A stretch of 64,000 nt of DNA, taken from Thermus islandicus DSM 21543. Its GTDB lineage: Bacteria > Deinococcota > Deinococci > Deinococcales > Thermaceae. The translations under genes and the position numbers were made by a program. The notes beneath the pieces are model-generated. The model did no database searches, was not told where the DNA came from, and saw only the letters and a program-made list of their open reading frames with translations. Below are positions 49,923 through 60,602 of the stretch, one piece after another. The stretch's first letter is position 1, and each line of letters starts with the position of its first letter. Location: NCBI RefSeq assembly GCF_000421625.1, contig NZ_ATXJ01000004.1, positions 62,001-126,000 on the forward strand, given 5' to 3'.

Positions 49923-50945
49923 CTAGCCCAAAACATCCCGGGGGTTGCCCCGCACCCGAAGGTTCACCCAGGTCTTGCGCAGGCGCAAAAGGACCTTCAA
50001 GGGGCGGTAAAGGGGGGAGAGGGGGAGGGCGTAGGCGGGAAACCAGACCCTCCTCCCCCCAAACCCCTCCTTGAAGCGAAAGATCCCCTGCGCGTGGCTC
50101 CCTTCGGGGTTCCTCGGCACCCCCCAAAGGTCGTAGATCCGGTAGCCCCGGGCCATCCCGTGGCGGATGGCGGCGAGGTGCATCCCCATGGGGGCCTTGG
50201 CCTCGGGGTGGGCGCGGCTGCTCCCCCCATAGAGGTAGTCCACCTTCCCGGCAAAGGCCACGAAGAGCCCCGCCGCCAGGGCCTCCCCCTCCTTCCGGGC
50301 CAGGGCGAGGAAGGCCTCGCCCCAGGGCTGGTTCATCTCCCGAAGGACCGCCCGGTAGTAGGCCTCGGCGTGCTGCAGGAGCCTGGCCCGGCGGTTGGTC
50401 TCCTCAAAGAGGCGGAAGAACTCGGGAAAGGCCTCCTCCCCGGCGATGGCGAGCTCCACCCGCTTCAGGGCCAGGCGGGCGTTCCTGCGGTGCATCTCCT
50501 TCATGCCCCGGAGGAGGGCCTCCTCCCCTTGGGTGAGGTCCAGCCAGAGGGAGAAGGCCGGCTGTACCGGCTCCTCCGGGTAAAGCCCGGGGAAGGCCGG
50601 TGGAGGCTCCTCGAGGGCGAGGCCCGCCTCGGGCTCCAGAACCAGGTGGGTGCCCCGCACCCCCTGGGCCAGGGCCCGGGCCACCCGGGGAAGGTCCTGA
50701 AGGCGGGAAAGGGCGGGGCCTCGAGGGGCGTAGGCCAGGCCAAGCCCCCCGGGAAGGGGGCGAAGGAGGACCTGGGCCGCCCCCAAGGGCCTTTCCCCCT
50801 CGTAGACCGCAAGCCGCCTGGGCTCCCAGCCGGAAAGGCGCTTGACCTCGCCCCATCCCCAGGACTGCAGGGCGCTGGTGATGGGAAAGCCCGCCACCAG
50901 GCGGTTCCAGGCTTCGGGGTCGGTGATCTCTCGGAGCTCTGGCAC
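49923..50945 (-). CDS. FemAB-family peptidoglycan bridge aminoacyltransferase
   Basis: A 340-residue enzyme that would add amino acids from aminoacyl-tRNA to lipid II; Thermus peptidoglycan carries a Gly-Gly bridge, so glycine is the likely substrate. Two GNAT-like lobes are visible. SALQSWGWGEVKR (24-36) and the AAIRHGMARGYRIYDLWGVP stretch (about 260-279) are FemAB signatures. The usual long coiled-coil arm is short (about 150-185). Starts 3 nt after the response regulator stop; one operon with the Lpt-like genes. Confidence 0.88.
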   Translation of the reverse strand: MPELREITDPEAWNRLVAGFPITSALQSWGWGEVKRLSGWEPRRLAVYEGERPLGAAQVLLRPLPGGLGLAYAPRGPALSRLQDLPRVARALAQGVRGTHLVLEPEAGLALEEPPPAFPGLYPEEPVQPAFSLWLDLTQGEEALLRGMKEMHRRNARLALKRVELAIAGEEAFPEFFRLFEETNRRARLLQHAEAYYRAVLREMNQPWGEAFLALARKEGEALAAGLFVAFAGKVDYLYGGSSRAHPEAKAPMGMHLAAIRHGMARGYRIYDLWGVPRNPEGSHAQGIFRFKEGFGGRRVWFPAYALPLSPLYRPLKVLLRLRKTWVNLRVRGNPRDVLG

Positions 50946-50948
50946 CCC

Positions 50949-51689
50949 TCAAGCGTACAGAAGGGAGGCCAGCTCTTCCACCAGCCCATTCCCCTCCAGG
51001 GGAAGGCGCCCGGCCTTCAGGTACGCCTTCACCGCCTCGGCGAAGCGGGGGTCCTGAACCCGGGAGGCCCGCACCTCTATGGGAAGGAGGGGCCAGCCGT
51101 AGGCCAGGTGGCCGAGGAGGTCGTAAAGGTCGTAGTTCCCGGGGAGGAGGCGCCTTAAGAAGGCCTCGGTCCACCCCTTGGCCGTGAGGTTGTGGAGCAG
51201 GGCTCTGCGGCTCTGGGTCCTCCGCCAAAGGGCCTTGAAACGCGCCTCCTCGGGGAGGGCCTGGGCCAGGCGGACCCGCACCTCCTCGAGGGAGGCCGCC
51301 CGCTCCCCGCCCGGAAGGAGGAAGCCCTCCCGGGAAAGAAGGCCTTCCACCGCCTGCCTGAGCCTGCGTCCGGTAACGGGCTTTTCCAGGAAGAGGTCCG
51401 CCCCTAAAGCCTTCCCCACCTCCCCGAGTTCCCGCCCCCCGCCCGTGAAGAGGATCACGGGCACCTTGGCCAGCCGCCGCACGGCCCGGATGCGGCCCAG
51501 AAGGGTAAGGCCGTCCATCCCGGGCATAACCACGTCCAGAACAATAAGGTCGGGGGTTTCCTTTCGCAGGTATTCCAGGGCCTCCCTGGCGGTCTCCGCC
51601 TGGACCACCTGGTGGCCGTCGCCGGAAAGGACCACCTCCAGGAGGTAACGAAGGCTGGGATCGTCGTCCACTACGAGGATCCGGGCCAC
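50949..51689 (-). CDS. response regulator with unrecognised output domain
   Basis: A receiver domain (1-118) has Asp8, Asp9, the phosphoacceptor Asp52 (VLDVVMPGMDG), Thr82 and Lys103, so it should be phosphorylated. Residues 125-246 show no helix-turn-helix, GGDEF, HD-GYP or kinase motif that I recognise; they are mostly helical with NLTAKGWTEAFLRRLLPG. No histidine kinase is nearby. The start is GTG 51689, 6 nt after TAGGAT (leaderless). First gene of the five-gene envelope operon, so it may report on wall or outer-envelope state. Confidence 0.82.
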   Translation of the reverse strand: MARILVVDDDPSLRYLLEVVLSGDGHQVVQAETAREALEYLRKETPDLIVLDVVMPGMDGLTLLGRIRAVRRLAKVPVILFTGGGRELGEVGKALGADLFLEKPVTGRRLRQAVEGLLSREGFLLPGGERAASLEEVRVRLAQALPEEARFKALWRRTQSRRALLHNLTAKGWTEAFLRRLLPGNYDLYDLLGHLAYGWPLLPIEVRASRVQDPRFAEAVKAYLKAGRLPLEGNGLVEELASLLYA

Positions 51690-51733
51690 CTCCCTATCCT
51701 AAACCCCAGGCCCTTAGCGTACCATGAATGGGT

Positions 51734-52555
51734 ATGAGGATCGCCTTTCAGGGAACCGAGGGGGCCTACAGCGAGGAGGCCCTGCTCAAGACCTTTCCCG
51801 GGGCCACGCCCCTAGGGTTCCCCACCTTCCATCAGGTCTTTGAGGCGGTGGAGTCGGGAGAGGCCGAGCTGGGGGTGGTGCCCGTGGAGAACACCACCGC
51901 CGGCAGCATCAACCAGACCTACGACCTCCTCCTGGAAAGCGACCTCCACGTGGTAGGCGAGATCGTCCACCGGGTGGAGCACTGCCTCCTCGCCCCCGAA
52001 GGTACCGAGCTCACCGAGCTCAAGGCGGTGAAGAGCCATCCCCAGGCCCTGGCCCAGTGCGACGGGTTCCTGGCCCGCCTACGCCTCGCCCCGATCCCCG
52101 TCTACGACACGGCGGGGGCGGCCCGGGCCCTGGCAGAAAACCCTGAGCCCGGGGTAGGGGCCATCGCCTCGAGGCGGGCCGCGGAGCTCTACGGGCTTAG
52201 GGTGCTGGCGGAGAACATTGAGGACTATCCCCACAACTACACCCGCTTCTTCGTGATCGGGCGGGAAGAGGCCCCAAAGGGGGAAGGCCCCTACAAGACC
52301 AGCATCGTCTTCGCCGTAAGGCACCGCCCCGGGGGCCTTCTGGAGGCTCTACAGGTCTTTGCCGAAGCCGGGGTGAACCTCACCAAGCTGGAGTCCAGGC
52401 CCAGGCGGGACAGGCCCTTCAGCTACCTCTTTTACCTGGACCTCGAGGGCCATCTGGAAGAGCCGGGGCCCGCCCAGGCCCTTTTGGGGCTCCTACGGCG
52501 GGCGGCCTTTCTCAAGGTCTTAGGCTCCTACCCCGCCTACCGGAACGGCGCTTAA
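51734..52555 (+). CDS. pheA: prephenate dehydratase
   Basis: A stand-alone enzyme (273 residues, no chorismate mutase domain) converting prephenate to phenylpyruvate in phenylalanine synthesis. The periplasmic-binding-like catalytic part (1-180) contains NTTAGSINQTYDLL and the NYTRFFVIG motif with the essential Thr. The ACT domain (190-265) carries GGLLEAL and the phenylalanine-binding ESRPRR motif, so feedback inhibition is expected. ATG 51734 is preferred; ATG 51728 is also in frame. Confidence 0.94.
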   Translation: MRIAFQGTEGAYSEEALLKTFPGATPLGFPTFHQVFEAVESGEAELGVVPVENTTAGSINQTYDLLLESDLHVVGEIVHRVEHCLLAPEGTELTELKAVKSHPQALAQCDGFLARLRLAPIPVYDTAGAARALAENPEPGVGAIASRRAAELYGLRVLAENIEDYPHNYTRFFVIGREEAPKGEGPYKTSIVFAVRHRPGGLLEALQVFAEAGVNLTKLESRPRRDRPFSYLFYLDLEGHLEEPGPAQALLGLLRRAAFLKVLGSYPAYRNGA

Positions 52556-52563
52556 GGGAAGGT

Positions 52564-53196
52564 TCAGCCGGAGCGCACGTCCACCACCCGCTCCCCCGCG
52601 GCCTTGAGCCTTTCCGGTACCCCCGCCACGTCCTCCCCCACCACCCGCATCACCAGGCGCTGGTAGCCCGGAAGGTGGGCCGCGGTGGCGATGGAAACGA
52701 TGTTGGCTGGGGGCACGGCCCGGGCCATCTGGGCCAAGGCCCCGGGCACATCGGGAATGTCCACGGTGATGCGCAGGCCCCCAAGCCTCAAGCCCAGGGC
52801 TTCAATAAAGGCCCGAAGGACGTCGGTGACGGTGATGATGCCCACAAGCCTTTCCCCCTCCATCACCGGGAGGCCCCCGATCTTCTTCTCCTCCATGAGG
52901 AGGGCGGCCTTTTCCAGGGGCTCGTCGGCCGCGATGGTGATCACCGGTTTGGCCATCACCTCCTCCACGGGGAGCTTGGAGAGCAGGTAGTTCATCTCCC
53001 AGACGGAAAGGGTGGTGGCCTTGGAGGGCATGGCGTCCTTGAGGTCCTTGTCCGTCACCAGGCCCACGAGCTTCCCGTCCCTCATCACGGGGAGGCGACG
53101 GAAGCCCCTCTGCCGAAGCAGGTGGATGGCCTCCAACACCGGGGTGTCGGGGGTGACGGTAAGGGGGTCCCGCGTCATCCAGTCCCTGACCAGCAT
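52564..53196 (-). CDS. CBS-pair and ACT domain protein (AcuB-like)
   Basis: A 210-residue sensor protein: two CBS motifs (1-55 and 78-130; each with the RLPVM/GGLPVM ... DVLRA pattern) bind adenosine nucleotides, and a C-terminal ACT domain (140-205) binds an amino acid or related ligand. It has no enzymatic domain. AcuB-type proteins influence acetoin or IMPDH-like metabolism in some bacteria, but the target is unknown here. GGAGGTG stands 4 nt before the ATG. Confidence 0.85.
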   Translation of the reverse strand: MLVRDWMTRDPLTVTPDTPVLEAIHLLRQRGFRRLPVMRDGKLVGLVTDKDLKDAMPSKATTLSVWEMNYLLSKLPVEEVMAKPVITIAADEPLEKAALLMEEKKIGGLPVMEGERLVGIITVTDVLRAFIEALGLRLGGLRITVDIPDVPGALAQMARAVPPANIVSIATAAHLPGYQRLVMRVVGEDVAGVPERLKAAGERVVDVRSG

Positions 53197-53290
53197 GGTC
53201 CACCTCCAAGCTGCAGTCTATCCCGGGCGGAGGGGGAAGAATGTCCCAAGGCCCAGCCCCATAGGCCGGGCCCCGGCTTGCCCACGTCCC

Positions 53291-53731
53291 TTAGCGCAGG
53301 TTAACCCCGATCACCGTGCGGCCGAACCGCCCGCCGCCAAAGGCGTAGAAGTACTCCCCGTCCAGGAAGAGGCCGGTGCGGGGGTCCAGCAGGAACTCCA
53401 CCCCCAGGGAAAGCCCGAGGCCCACCTCGGGGTTGCTGCCGCCGGGGATCCACACCCCAAGGCCCCCGCCGAAGTAGGGGCGGATGCCCCTGAGGTCGCG
53501 GTCCACCTGCCCCAGGTCGGGCTTGAAAAGGAAGTCCCCCGCCACCAGGAAGGAGGGCCCGGAGGGGAAGAGGTCCCCGTAGACCCGGAGGGCGGTGTTC
53601 CGCTCCAGGGGCGCCTCGAGGCCGAGCCCGAGGCCCGCAGGGGGAAGGGAGAGGCGGAAGGAAACCGCCCGCTCAGCCCAAGCTCCTGTTCCCAAGGCCA
53701 AAAGCGCGAGAAGGAAGAAGGCTTTCCTCAT
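53291..53731 (-). CDS. small outer-membrane-type beta-barrel protein
   Basis: A 146-residue exported protein: signal peptide 1-19, then about eight amphipathic strands with Gly/aromatic alternation (GIRPYFGGGLGVWIPG, FFLDGEYFYAFGGG-type). Size fits an OmpW/OmpA-type eight-strand barrel. It ends in Arg rather than the aromatic residue recognised by BamA in proteobacteria. The 53197-53290 gap upstream-convergent shows nothing notable. GGAGGTGACGGT precedes the ATG. Confidence 0.7.
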   Translation of the reverse strand: MRKAFFLLALLALGTGAWAERAVSFRLSLPPAGLGLGLEAPLERNTALRVYGDLFPSGPSFLVAGDFLFKPDLGQVDRDLRGIRPYFGGGLGVWIPGGSNPEVGLGLSLGVEFLLDPRTGLFLDGEYFYAFGGGRFGRTVIGVNLR

Positions 53732-53830
53732 ACCGTCACCTCCCGGGGGCTAGGGTACCCCAGCCCAGGCCAACAGGGAAGAGGGGATTTTCTCACGCGC
53801 CCTTCACCCAAGGCCGGTAGGCTCTTTCCC

Positions 53831-54322
53831 ATGAAGCGCTTTTCCCCGGCCCTCCTTCTTCTGGCCCTGGGCGCCCTCCTTACCCCCATGCTGGCCCAGA
53901 ACAAAAACGTGGCCAGCCGCGTGGGCTTCGTGGACGCCGATGCCCTGGTCCAGGCCCACCCCGACTACAAGAAGGTGCAGGAGCTCCAGGCCCAGGCCCG
54001 CAAGGAGCTCGCCCCCCTCGAGGAGAAGCTCAAGCCCCTGGACCAGAAGGTGCGCTCCGGACAGGCCACCGCCAAGGAGCGCCAGGATTACGAGGCCCTG
54101 ATGAAGACCTATCAGGACACCCTCAAGCGCTGGCAGGAACGGCAGAACCCGGTGCTCAAGCCCATCCTGGAGGAGGTGGACCAGGCCATCGCCAAGGTGG
54201 CCAAGGCCCAGGGCTTCGCCGTGGTCATGAGCCGGCAGGTGGCGGCCCAGTCGGGCCTGGTGGTCTACGCCGACGAGGAAACCGACCTCACCCAGGCGGT
54301 CATCCGGGAGCTGAAGCGCTAA
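53831..54322 (+). CDS. OmpH/Skp-family periplasmic chaperone
   Basis: A 163-residue exported protein (signal 1-22) with the Skp fold: a small beta part (VGFVDADALVQAHPDY, 31-46), a long charged coiled-coil tentacle pair (48-125), and the returning strand FAVVMSRQ. It would hold unfolded outer-membrane proteins in the periplasm, such as the barrel encoded divergently next to it. TAGGCT (53818-53823) lies 7 nt before the ATG (leaderless). Confidence 0.88.
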   Translation: MKRFSPALLLLALGALLTPMLAQNKNVASRVGFVDADALVQAHPDYKKVQELQAQARKELAPLEEKLKPLDQKVRSGQATAKERQDYEALMKTYQDTLKRWQERQNPVLKPILEEVDQAIAKVAKAQGFAVVMSRQVAAQSGLVVYADEETDLTQAVIRELKR

Positions 54323-54336
54323 GCCCCGATGAGCAA

Positions 54337-54363
54337 GGCCCCGGAAGCGCCGGGGCCCTTTCC
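54337..54363 (+). terminator. intrinsic terminator after the Skp gene
   Basis: 8-bp stem ggccccgg / ccggggcc with 5-nt loop (54337-54357), then CTTTCC. The T tract is interrupted, so it may be partly leaky. Confidence 0.75.
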
Positions 54364-54395
54364 TCCTCTTCCCCCCGCTTTATATAATGCCTCCG

Positions 54396-56969
54396 ATGGC
54401 TAAGCGGAAGCCCGCGAAGCCCACGCGCAACCGCGACCTCGAGGCCCTCTCTGCCCTGGCGGGAGGGGCGGGCTTTTTCCTCCTCTCCCCCCTCCTCCTT
54501 CCCACCGCCGCCCTGGGGGAGTTCTTAGAGGAGCACTTCTACCGCTTCCTGGGGCTTCCCGCTTACCTGGTGCCCTTCGGCCTCTTCCTCCTGGCCTACG
54601 CGCTATACCGCCACCATCCCCTTAAGCCCCTCCTCCGGCACCTCCTCCACGCCCACCTCCTGGCCTTCGCCCTCACTCCCCTCCTCGGCCCCCTCTCGGG
54701 AAGGCTGGGGGAGGGCTGGAGGCGGGCCCTCGAGGCCCAGGCGGGGGCCCTCGGCCTCCTCTTCCCCGCCCTCCTCGCCTCCTTGGTCCTGGACCTCTGG
54801 CGGGGAAGGCCCCCCTTCCACCTGCTCCTCGGCCTGCTGCGCCTCGGGGTGGAAGGGGTACGCCGGGGGCGCTACGGGGTGAAGACCCTCCTCCTCAAGG
54901 CCCAAATCGCCCGCCTGGCCCGCCTCTACCCCGAACACACCGCCCTCAAGGCCCTGGGCGAAAGCCTCTCCCCCGAGGAGCTCCCCGAGGTGGAGCAGGC
55001 CCTTAGGGCCTTCCTGGCCGAGCGGGCCAAGGAGCTGGAAAAGCGGCTGGGGGAGGAGCAACGCCCGCTAGAGCCCAGGCTCCAGGCCCTCCTCCAGGGC
55101 CTGAAAACCCCCGTGGCCGGAACAGGCCCCTTGCGGGACGCCCTGGAGGAGAGGCGGGCCGCCCTGCTCCTCGAGGCCCAGGCCCTCCGGGCCAGGCTCA
55201 AAGCCCTCTCCGCCCTTCCCCGGGTGTCCCCGAGCCTCCGGGGCCTCCTCCGGGGAAAGAGGCTCCTGGAGGAAAGAAGGGCCCGCTGGGAGGAGGCCTC
55301 CGGCCTGCTCATGGACCTGGAGGAGCGCTTTGGGGAGCTTTCCCGCTGGCTGGCCTTTCTCGCCGCCCACCCCGAGGCAGAGAAGGAGGCCCTCAAGGCC
55401 CTCCTCACGGGAAGCCCGCCCCCCAAGGAGGCCCCACCCCCAGCCCCGGAACCCGAGCCCTTTGACCTGGACTTGGTCTTCCCCGAGCCCGTTCGGGAGG
55501 AAAGGCCCCAGGAGAAGACCCCGCCCGCCCCCGCCGCCCTCGCCCTCCCTCCCCCTGACCTCCTGGACCCGCCCGAGCCCAAGGGGACGAGCCGGGCCCT
55601 GGAGGAAGAGGCGGAGCGCCTGAAGCGGGCCATCGGGGAAACCCTAAGGCAGTTCGGGGTCCAGGCCGAGGTGGTGGGCCACGCCCGGGGGCCCTCGGTG
55701 ACCCGCTACGAGCTCCTCCCCGCCCCGGGGGAGAAAATCAGCCGCATCCAGAGCCTTCAGAACGACCTGGCCCGGGCCCTGGCGGTGGGGGCGGTACGCA
55801 TAGAGGCTCCCATCCCCGGGAAGCACACCGTGGGCCTCGAGGTGCCGAACCCCAAGCGCGAGGTGGTGCGCCTCTCCGAGGCCATCCTCTCCCCCGCCTT
55901 CCAGCACGCCAAGGGCCTCCTCCCCCTGGTCCTGGGCAAGAGCATAGAGGGGGAGATCTGGGTGCGGGACCTCGCCCGAATGCCCCACCTCCTCATCGCT
56001 GGCTCCACGGGAAGCGGCAAGAGCGTGGCCATCAACGCCCTCATCGCAAGCCTCCTCTACCGGCACCTCCCCACCTCCTTGCGCCTCCTCCTCATTGACC
56101 CAAAGATGGTGGAACTCACCCCCTACGAGGGGATCCCCCACCTGGTGCGCCCCGTGGTGACGAGCCCAGAGGAGGCCGCCGGTGTGCTCCAAGGGGCCGT
56201 GGCCCACATGGAAAGGCGCTACCGGATGATGAGCGGGGTGGGGGCGAGGAACCTGGAGCAGTACAACGCCAAGGTGGGCCCCGAGGAGGCCCTCCCCTAC
56301 CTGGTCATCGTGGTGGACGAGCTGGCCGACCTCATGATGACCGCCCCCAAGGAGGTGGAGGCGGCCATCCTGCGCCTCGCCCAGATGGCCCGGGCCACGG
56401 GGATGCACCTCATCCTCGCCACCCAGCGCCCCAGCGTGGACATCCTCACCTCCCTCATCAAGGTGAACATCCCCGCCCGGCTGGCCTTCGCCGTCTCCAG
56501 CGGCTTTGATTCCCGCACCATCCTGGACACCCAAGGGGCGGAGAAGCTCATCGGCCAGGGGGACGCCCTCTTCCACCAGCCGGGCCTCCCCAAGCCCGTG
56601 CGCCTCCAGGTGCCCTACATTTCCGAAGAGGAGGTGGCCCGCCTGGCCGGCTTCCTCCGGGGGCAAAGCCACGAGGACCGCTTCGCCGAGGCCTACGCCA
56701 GCGACTTTGAGCCCCCCAGGCTCCCGGAGGGAGGGGGCGTGGGCGAGGTGGACTTCTCCGACCCCCTCCTGAAGAAGGCGGCGGAGATCGTGGTGGAGGA
56801 GGGCTACGGCTCGGTGAGCCGCCTGCAGCGGCGGCTTTCTGTGGGCCACGCCCGCGCCGGCAAGCTCATGGACGCCCTCGAGGCCATGGGCATCGTGGGG
56901 CCGGCCCGGGGGTCCAAGCCCCGGGAGGTCCTCATCACCAAGGAGCAGCTCAAGGACTTCTTCGGCTGA
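54396..56969 (+). CDS. ftsK: DNA translocase FtsK/SpoIIIE
   Basis: A septal motor that pumps chromosomes apart, 857 residues. The N-terminal membrane part has about four helices (20-150), shorter than in E. coli; a helical linker and Pro-rich stretch (340-395) follow. The alpha-beta motor has Walker A GSTGSGKS (536-543) and Walker [12 protein letters not shown] (about 640). The C-terminal gamma winged-helix ([19 protein letters not shown], about 810-828) reads orientation sequences. I chose ATG 54396, 7 nt after TATAAT (54383-54388); ATG 54387 lies inside that box. Confidence 0.95.
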   Translation: MAKRKPAKPTRNRDLEALSALAGGAGFFLLSPLLLPTAALGEFLEEHFYRFLGLPAYLVPFGLFLLAYALYRHHPLKPLLRHLLHAHLLAFALTPLLGPLSGRLGEGWRRALEAQAGALGLLFPALLASLVLDLWRGRPPFHLLLGLLRLGVEGVRRGRYGVKTLLLKAQIARLARLYPEHTALKALGESLSPEELPEVEQALRAFLAERAKELEKRLGEEQRPLEPRLQALLQGLKTPVAGTGPLRDALEERRAALLLEAQALRARLKALSALPRVSPSLRGLLRGKRLLEERRARWEEASGLLMDLEERFGELSRWLAFLAAHPEAEKEALKALLTGSPPPKEAPPPAPEPEPFDLDLVFPEPVREERPQEKTPPAPAALALPPPDLLDPPEPKGTSRALEEEAERLKRAIGETLRQFGVQAEVVGHARGPSVTRYELLPAPGEKISRIQSLQNDLARALAVGAVRIEAPIPGKHTVGLEVPNPKREVVRLSEAILSPAFQHAKGLLPLVLGKSIEGEIWVRDLARMPHLLIAGSTGSGKSVAINALIASLLYRHLPTSLRLLLIDPKMVELTPYEGIPHLVRPVVTSPEEAAGVLQGAVAHMERRYRMMSGVGARNLEQYNAKVGPEEALPYLVIVVDELADLMMTAPKEVEAAILRLAQMARATGMHLILATQRPSVDILTSLIKVNIPARLAFAVSSGFDSRTILDTQGAEKLIGQGDALFHQPGLPKPVRLQVPYISEEEVARLAGFLRGQSHEDRFAEAYASDFEPPRLPEGGGVGEVDFSDPLLKKAAEIVVEEGYGSVSRLQRRLSVGHARAGKLMDALEAMGIVGPARGSKPREVLITKEQLKDFFG

Positions 56970-56988
56970 TGTGCTAACATGGGCCCTC

Positions 56989-58337
<1,349 letters not shown>

Positions 58338-58371
58338 GGCTTCTCAGGCAGGGGCGTGGTACAGTGAGCCC

Positions 58372-59007
58372 ATGCCGCGCGTCATCGTGGCCGTAGTGAT
58401 GGTGCTCGCCCTGGTGGGCCTGGGCTGGATCTTCCTCGGTCCCAAAGGAAAAGCCGGCCTGGACCCCGCCCGGGGAGCCCGGTTCGCCTTGGGCCGGGAG
58501 GACGCCCCCCTCGTGGTGGTGGACTTCTCCAACTACCTCTGCCCCCACTGCCAGAACCACGCCCTAAACGTTCTTCCCCGGCTCAAGGCCGAGTACATAG
58601 ACACGGGCAAGGTGCGCTACCTCTTTCGGGACTTCCCCTTCCCCGGCCAGGCGAACGTGATCCGGGCGAGCGAGGCCGCCGCCTGCGCCGCCGAAGAGGG
58701 CCGGTACTACGAGTACCACGAGGTCCTCTTCCGGGCGGCGGCGAGCTGGGGCGGCCTGGAGGGCCCCTCCCTGGACCGGTACCTCACCGACCTGGCCGGC
58801 CAGCTGGGGCTGAACCCAAAGGCCTTCGCGGAATGCCTAGCCTCGGGGCGGCACCGCGAAGAGGTCCTGGCCGACCAGAAGCTCGCCACCGACCTGGGCC
58901 TTACGGGCACCCCCACCTTCTTCATCGCGGGGGAGAAGCGCACGGGCTTCTTGCCCTACGAGGAGTGGAAGGCCCTCTTGGACAAGGCCTTGGCTGAGAA
59001 AAAGTAG
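58372..59007 (+). CDS. membrane-anchored DsbA-like thiol oxidoreductase
   Basis: A 211-residue protein with an N-terminal anchor (4-22) and a thioredoxin/DsbA domain. The active-site CPHC is Cys57-Cys60 (SNYLCPHCQNH), and the cis-Pro motif is GTPTFF (about 181-186). A DSB-type helical insertion lies at 100-170. It would introduce or shuffle disulfides in extracytoplasmic proteins. TACAGT is 6 nt before the ATG (leaderless). No VKOR or DsbB partner is visible here. Confidence 0.88.
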   Translation: MPRVIVAVVMVLALVGLGWIFLGPKGKAGLDPARGARFALGREDAPLVVVDFSNYLCPHCQNHALNVLPRLKAEYIDTGKVRYLFRDFPFPGQANVIRASEAAACAAEEGRYYEYHEVLFRAAASWGGLEGPSLDRYLTDLAGQLGLNPKAFAECLASGRHREEVLADQKLATDLGLTGTPTFFIAGEKRTGFLPYEEWKALLDKALAEKK

Positions 59008-59066
59008 GCAGGTCGGGCTTGGGGCAGGGGGTAGGCTTCCCCTGCCCCCTTTGCTACCCTTGGGGC

Positions 59067-60602
59067 ATGGAAGCCCTCTGGGTGGGCGCGACCTTCGCCC
59101 TGGGCCTTCTCGCAAGCCGCCTGGGTTTCCCGCCCCTGGTGGGCTACCTGGGGGCAGGGTTTGCCCTCCACGCCCTGGGCTTCCGGGAGACGCCCTTCCT
59201 GCGCCAGGCGGCGGAGGTGGGGGTTCTCCTCCTCCTCTTCAGCGTGGGGGTAAAGCTCAGGCTCAAGGATCTCCTCGAGGCCCGGGCCCTGGGAGCAGGA
59301 AGCCTCCTCCTCGTCCTCTTCAGCCTCCTGGCCTTTCCTTGGGTGAAAACCCTTCCCCTGGCCCTAGCCCTGGGCTTCTCCAGCACGGTGCTGGTGGCCA
59401 AGATCCTGGAGGACAAGAGGGAGCTCACCACCTACCACGGGAGGCTTTCCATCGGCATCCTGGTCCTGCAGGACCTGGTGGCCGTGGGCCTCCTCGCCCT
59501 TTACGGGGCCCACGGCCCAAGCCCCTGGGCAGCCCTCCTCCTCTTCCTGCCCCTTTTGCGCCGGGGAACGGCTTGGCTCCTAGAGCGAAGCGGGCATGAG
59601 GAGCTTTTGGTCCTCTTCGGTCTCGGGCTCGCCCTCCTAGGCGGGGAAAGCTTCCGTTGGCTTGGGCTTCCCCCCGAGCTCGGGGCCCTGGTGGCGGGGG
59701 CCCTCCTTTCCGGCCACCCCAAGGGCACGGAGATGGGCAAGGCCCTCTGGAGCCTGAAGGAAGCCTTCCTTGTAGCCTTTTTCCTGGAGATCGGCATGCG
59801 GCAGGGCCTGGCCGGGGTGGACTGGGGCTTGGTCCTCAGCCTCCTCCTCCTCTCCCTGCTCAAGGCCCCCCTGTACCTCGCCCTCCTCCTCCTCCTCGGC
59901 CTCAGGGCCCGCACCAGCTTCGTGGCGGGGCTCTACCTCGCTAACGCCTCGGAGTTCGCCCTGATCGTGGGCGTGGCCCTGGAAAAGCAGGGGGCCCTGC
60001 CAGGGGGCCTGGCCACCCTGGCCCTCACCGTGGCCCTCTCCATGCTCCTCTCCGCCCCCCTGGCCCGGCAGAGCCACGGGCTCTACAAGCGCTTAGAACG
60101 CTTCCTCCTGCCCTGGGAACGCCGGGGCGTCCACCCCGATCAGGAACCCGAGCGCCTGGATGGGGCCACGGTGCTGGTGGTGGGTATGGGACGCACCGGA
60201 GGGGCGGTCTACCGGGTGCTGGAGGCCCAAGGGGAGCGGCCCTTCGGCCTGGACGCCGACCCCGAGAAGGTGGAGCGCCACCGGGCCAAGGGGAGGAAGG
60301 TCCTCTACGGGGACGCAGAGGACCCGGAGCTTTGGGAAAGGCTGGACCTTTCGGGGCTGAAGGCGGTGGTGTTGGCCATGCCGGACCTCGAGGCCAAGCT
60401 CCTCGCCGCCCGCTGGCTTAAGGAGCGGGGCTTCCGGGGTCTGGTGGCCGCCACCAGCTTCCACCTGGAGGAGGACCCAGCCCTTAAGGGGGCGGGGGTC
60501 ACCCTCCTCTTCCACCCCTTCCGCGAGGCGGGGGAACGCCTGGCGGAGAGGGTTCTGGAGGCGCTGGCTATAATGGGTGGGGTGAGCCATGGCCGGTCAT
60601 AG
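59067..60602 (+). CDS. Kef-type cation/proton antiporter with RCK domain
   Basis: A CPA2-family antiporter of 511 residues: about 12 membrane helices (1-345), then an RCK/TrkA-N domain (about 370-505) with GMGRTGGAVYRVL as the NAD(H)/ligand-binding loop. LGFSSTVLVAKIL and ALGLLLLGGESF-type helices are Kef-like. K+ or Na+ in exchange for H+ is expected, gated by nucleotide binding. TACCCT (59055-59060) lies 6 nt before the ATG. It overlaps yebC by 14 bp. Confidence 0.9.
   Translation: MEALWVGATFALGLLASRLGFPPLVGYLGAGFALHALGFRETPFLRQAAEVGVLLLLFSVGVKLRLKDLLEARALGAGSLLLVLFSLLAFPWVKTLPLALALGFSSTVLVAKILEDKRELTTYHGRLSIGILVLQDLVAVGLLALYGAHGPSPWAALLLFLPLLRRGTAWLLERSGHEELLVLFGLGLALLGGESFRWLGLPPELGALVAGALLSGHPKGTEMGKALWSLKEAFLVAFFLEIGMRQGLAGVDWGLVLSLLLLSLLKAPLYLALLLLLGLRARTSFVAGLYLANASEFALIVGVALEKQGALPGGLATLALTVALSMLLSAPLARQSHGLYKRLERFLLPWERRGVHPDQEPERLDGATVLVVGMGRTGGAVYRVLEAQGERPFGLDADPEKVERHRAKGRKVLYGDAEDPELWERLDLSGLKAVVLAMPDLEAKLLAARWLKERGFRGLVAATSFHLEEDPALKGAGVTLLFHPFREAGERLAERVLEALAIMGGVSHGRS

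Noticed and set aside
60569-60588. TATAAT before yebC as a leaderless promoter
   Set aside because: The gap to the ATG is 14 nt, too long for the 6-9 nt leaderless pattern; it may still be a normal internal promoter with a short leader.
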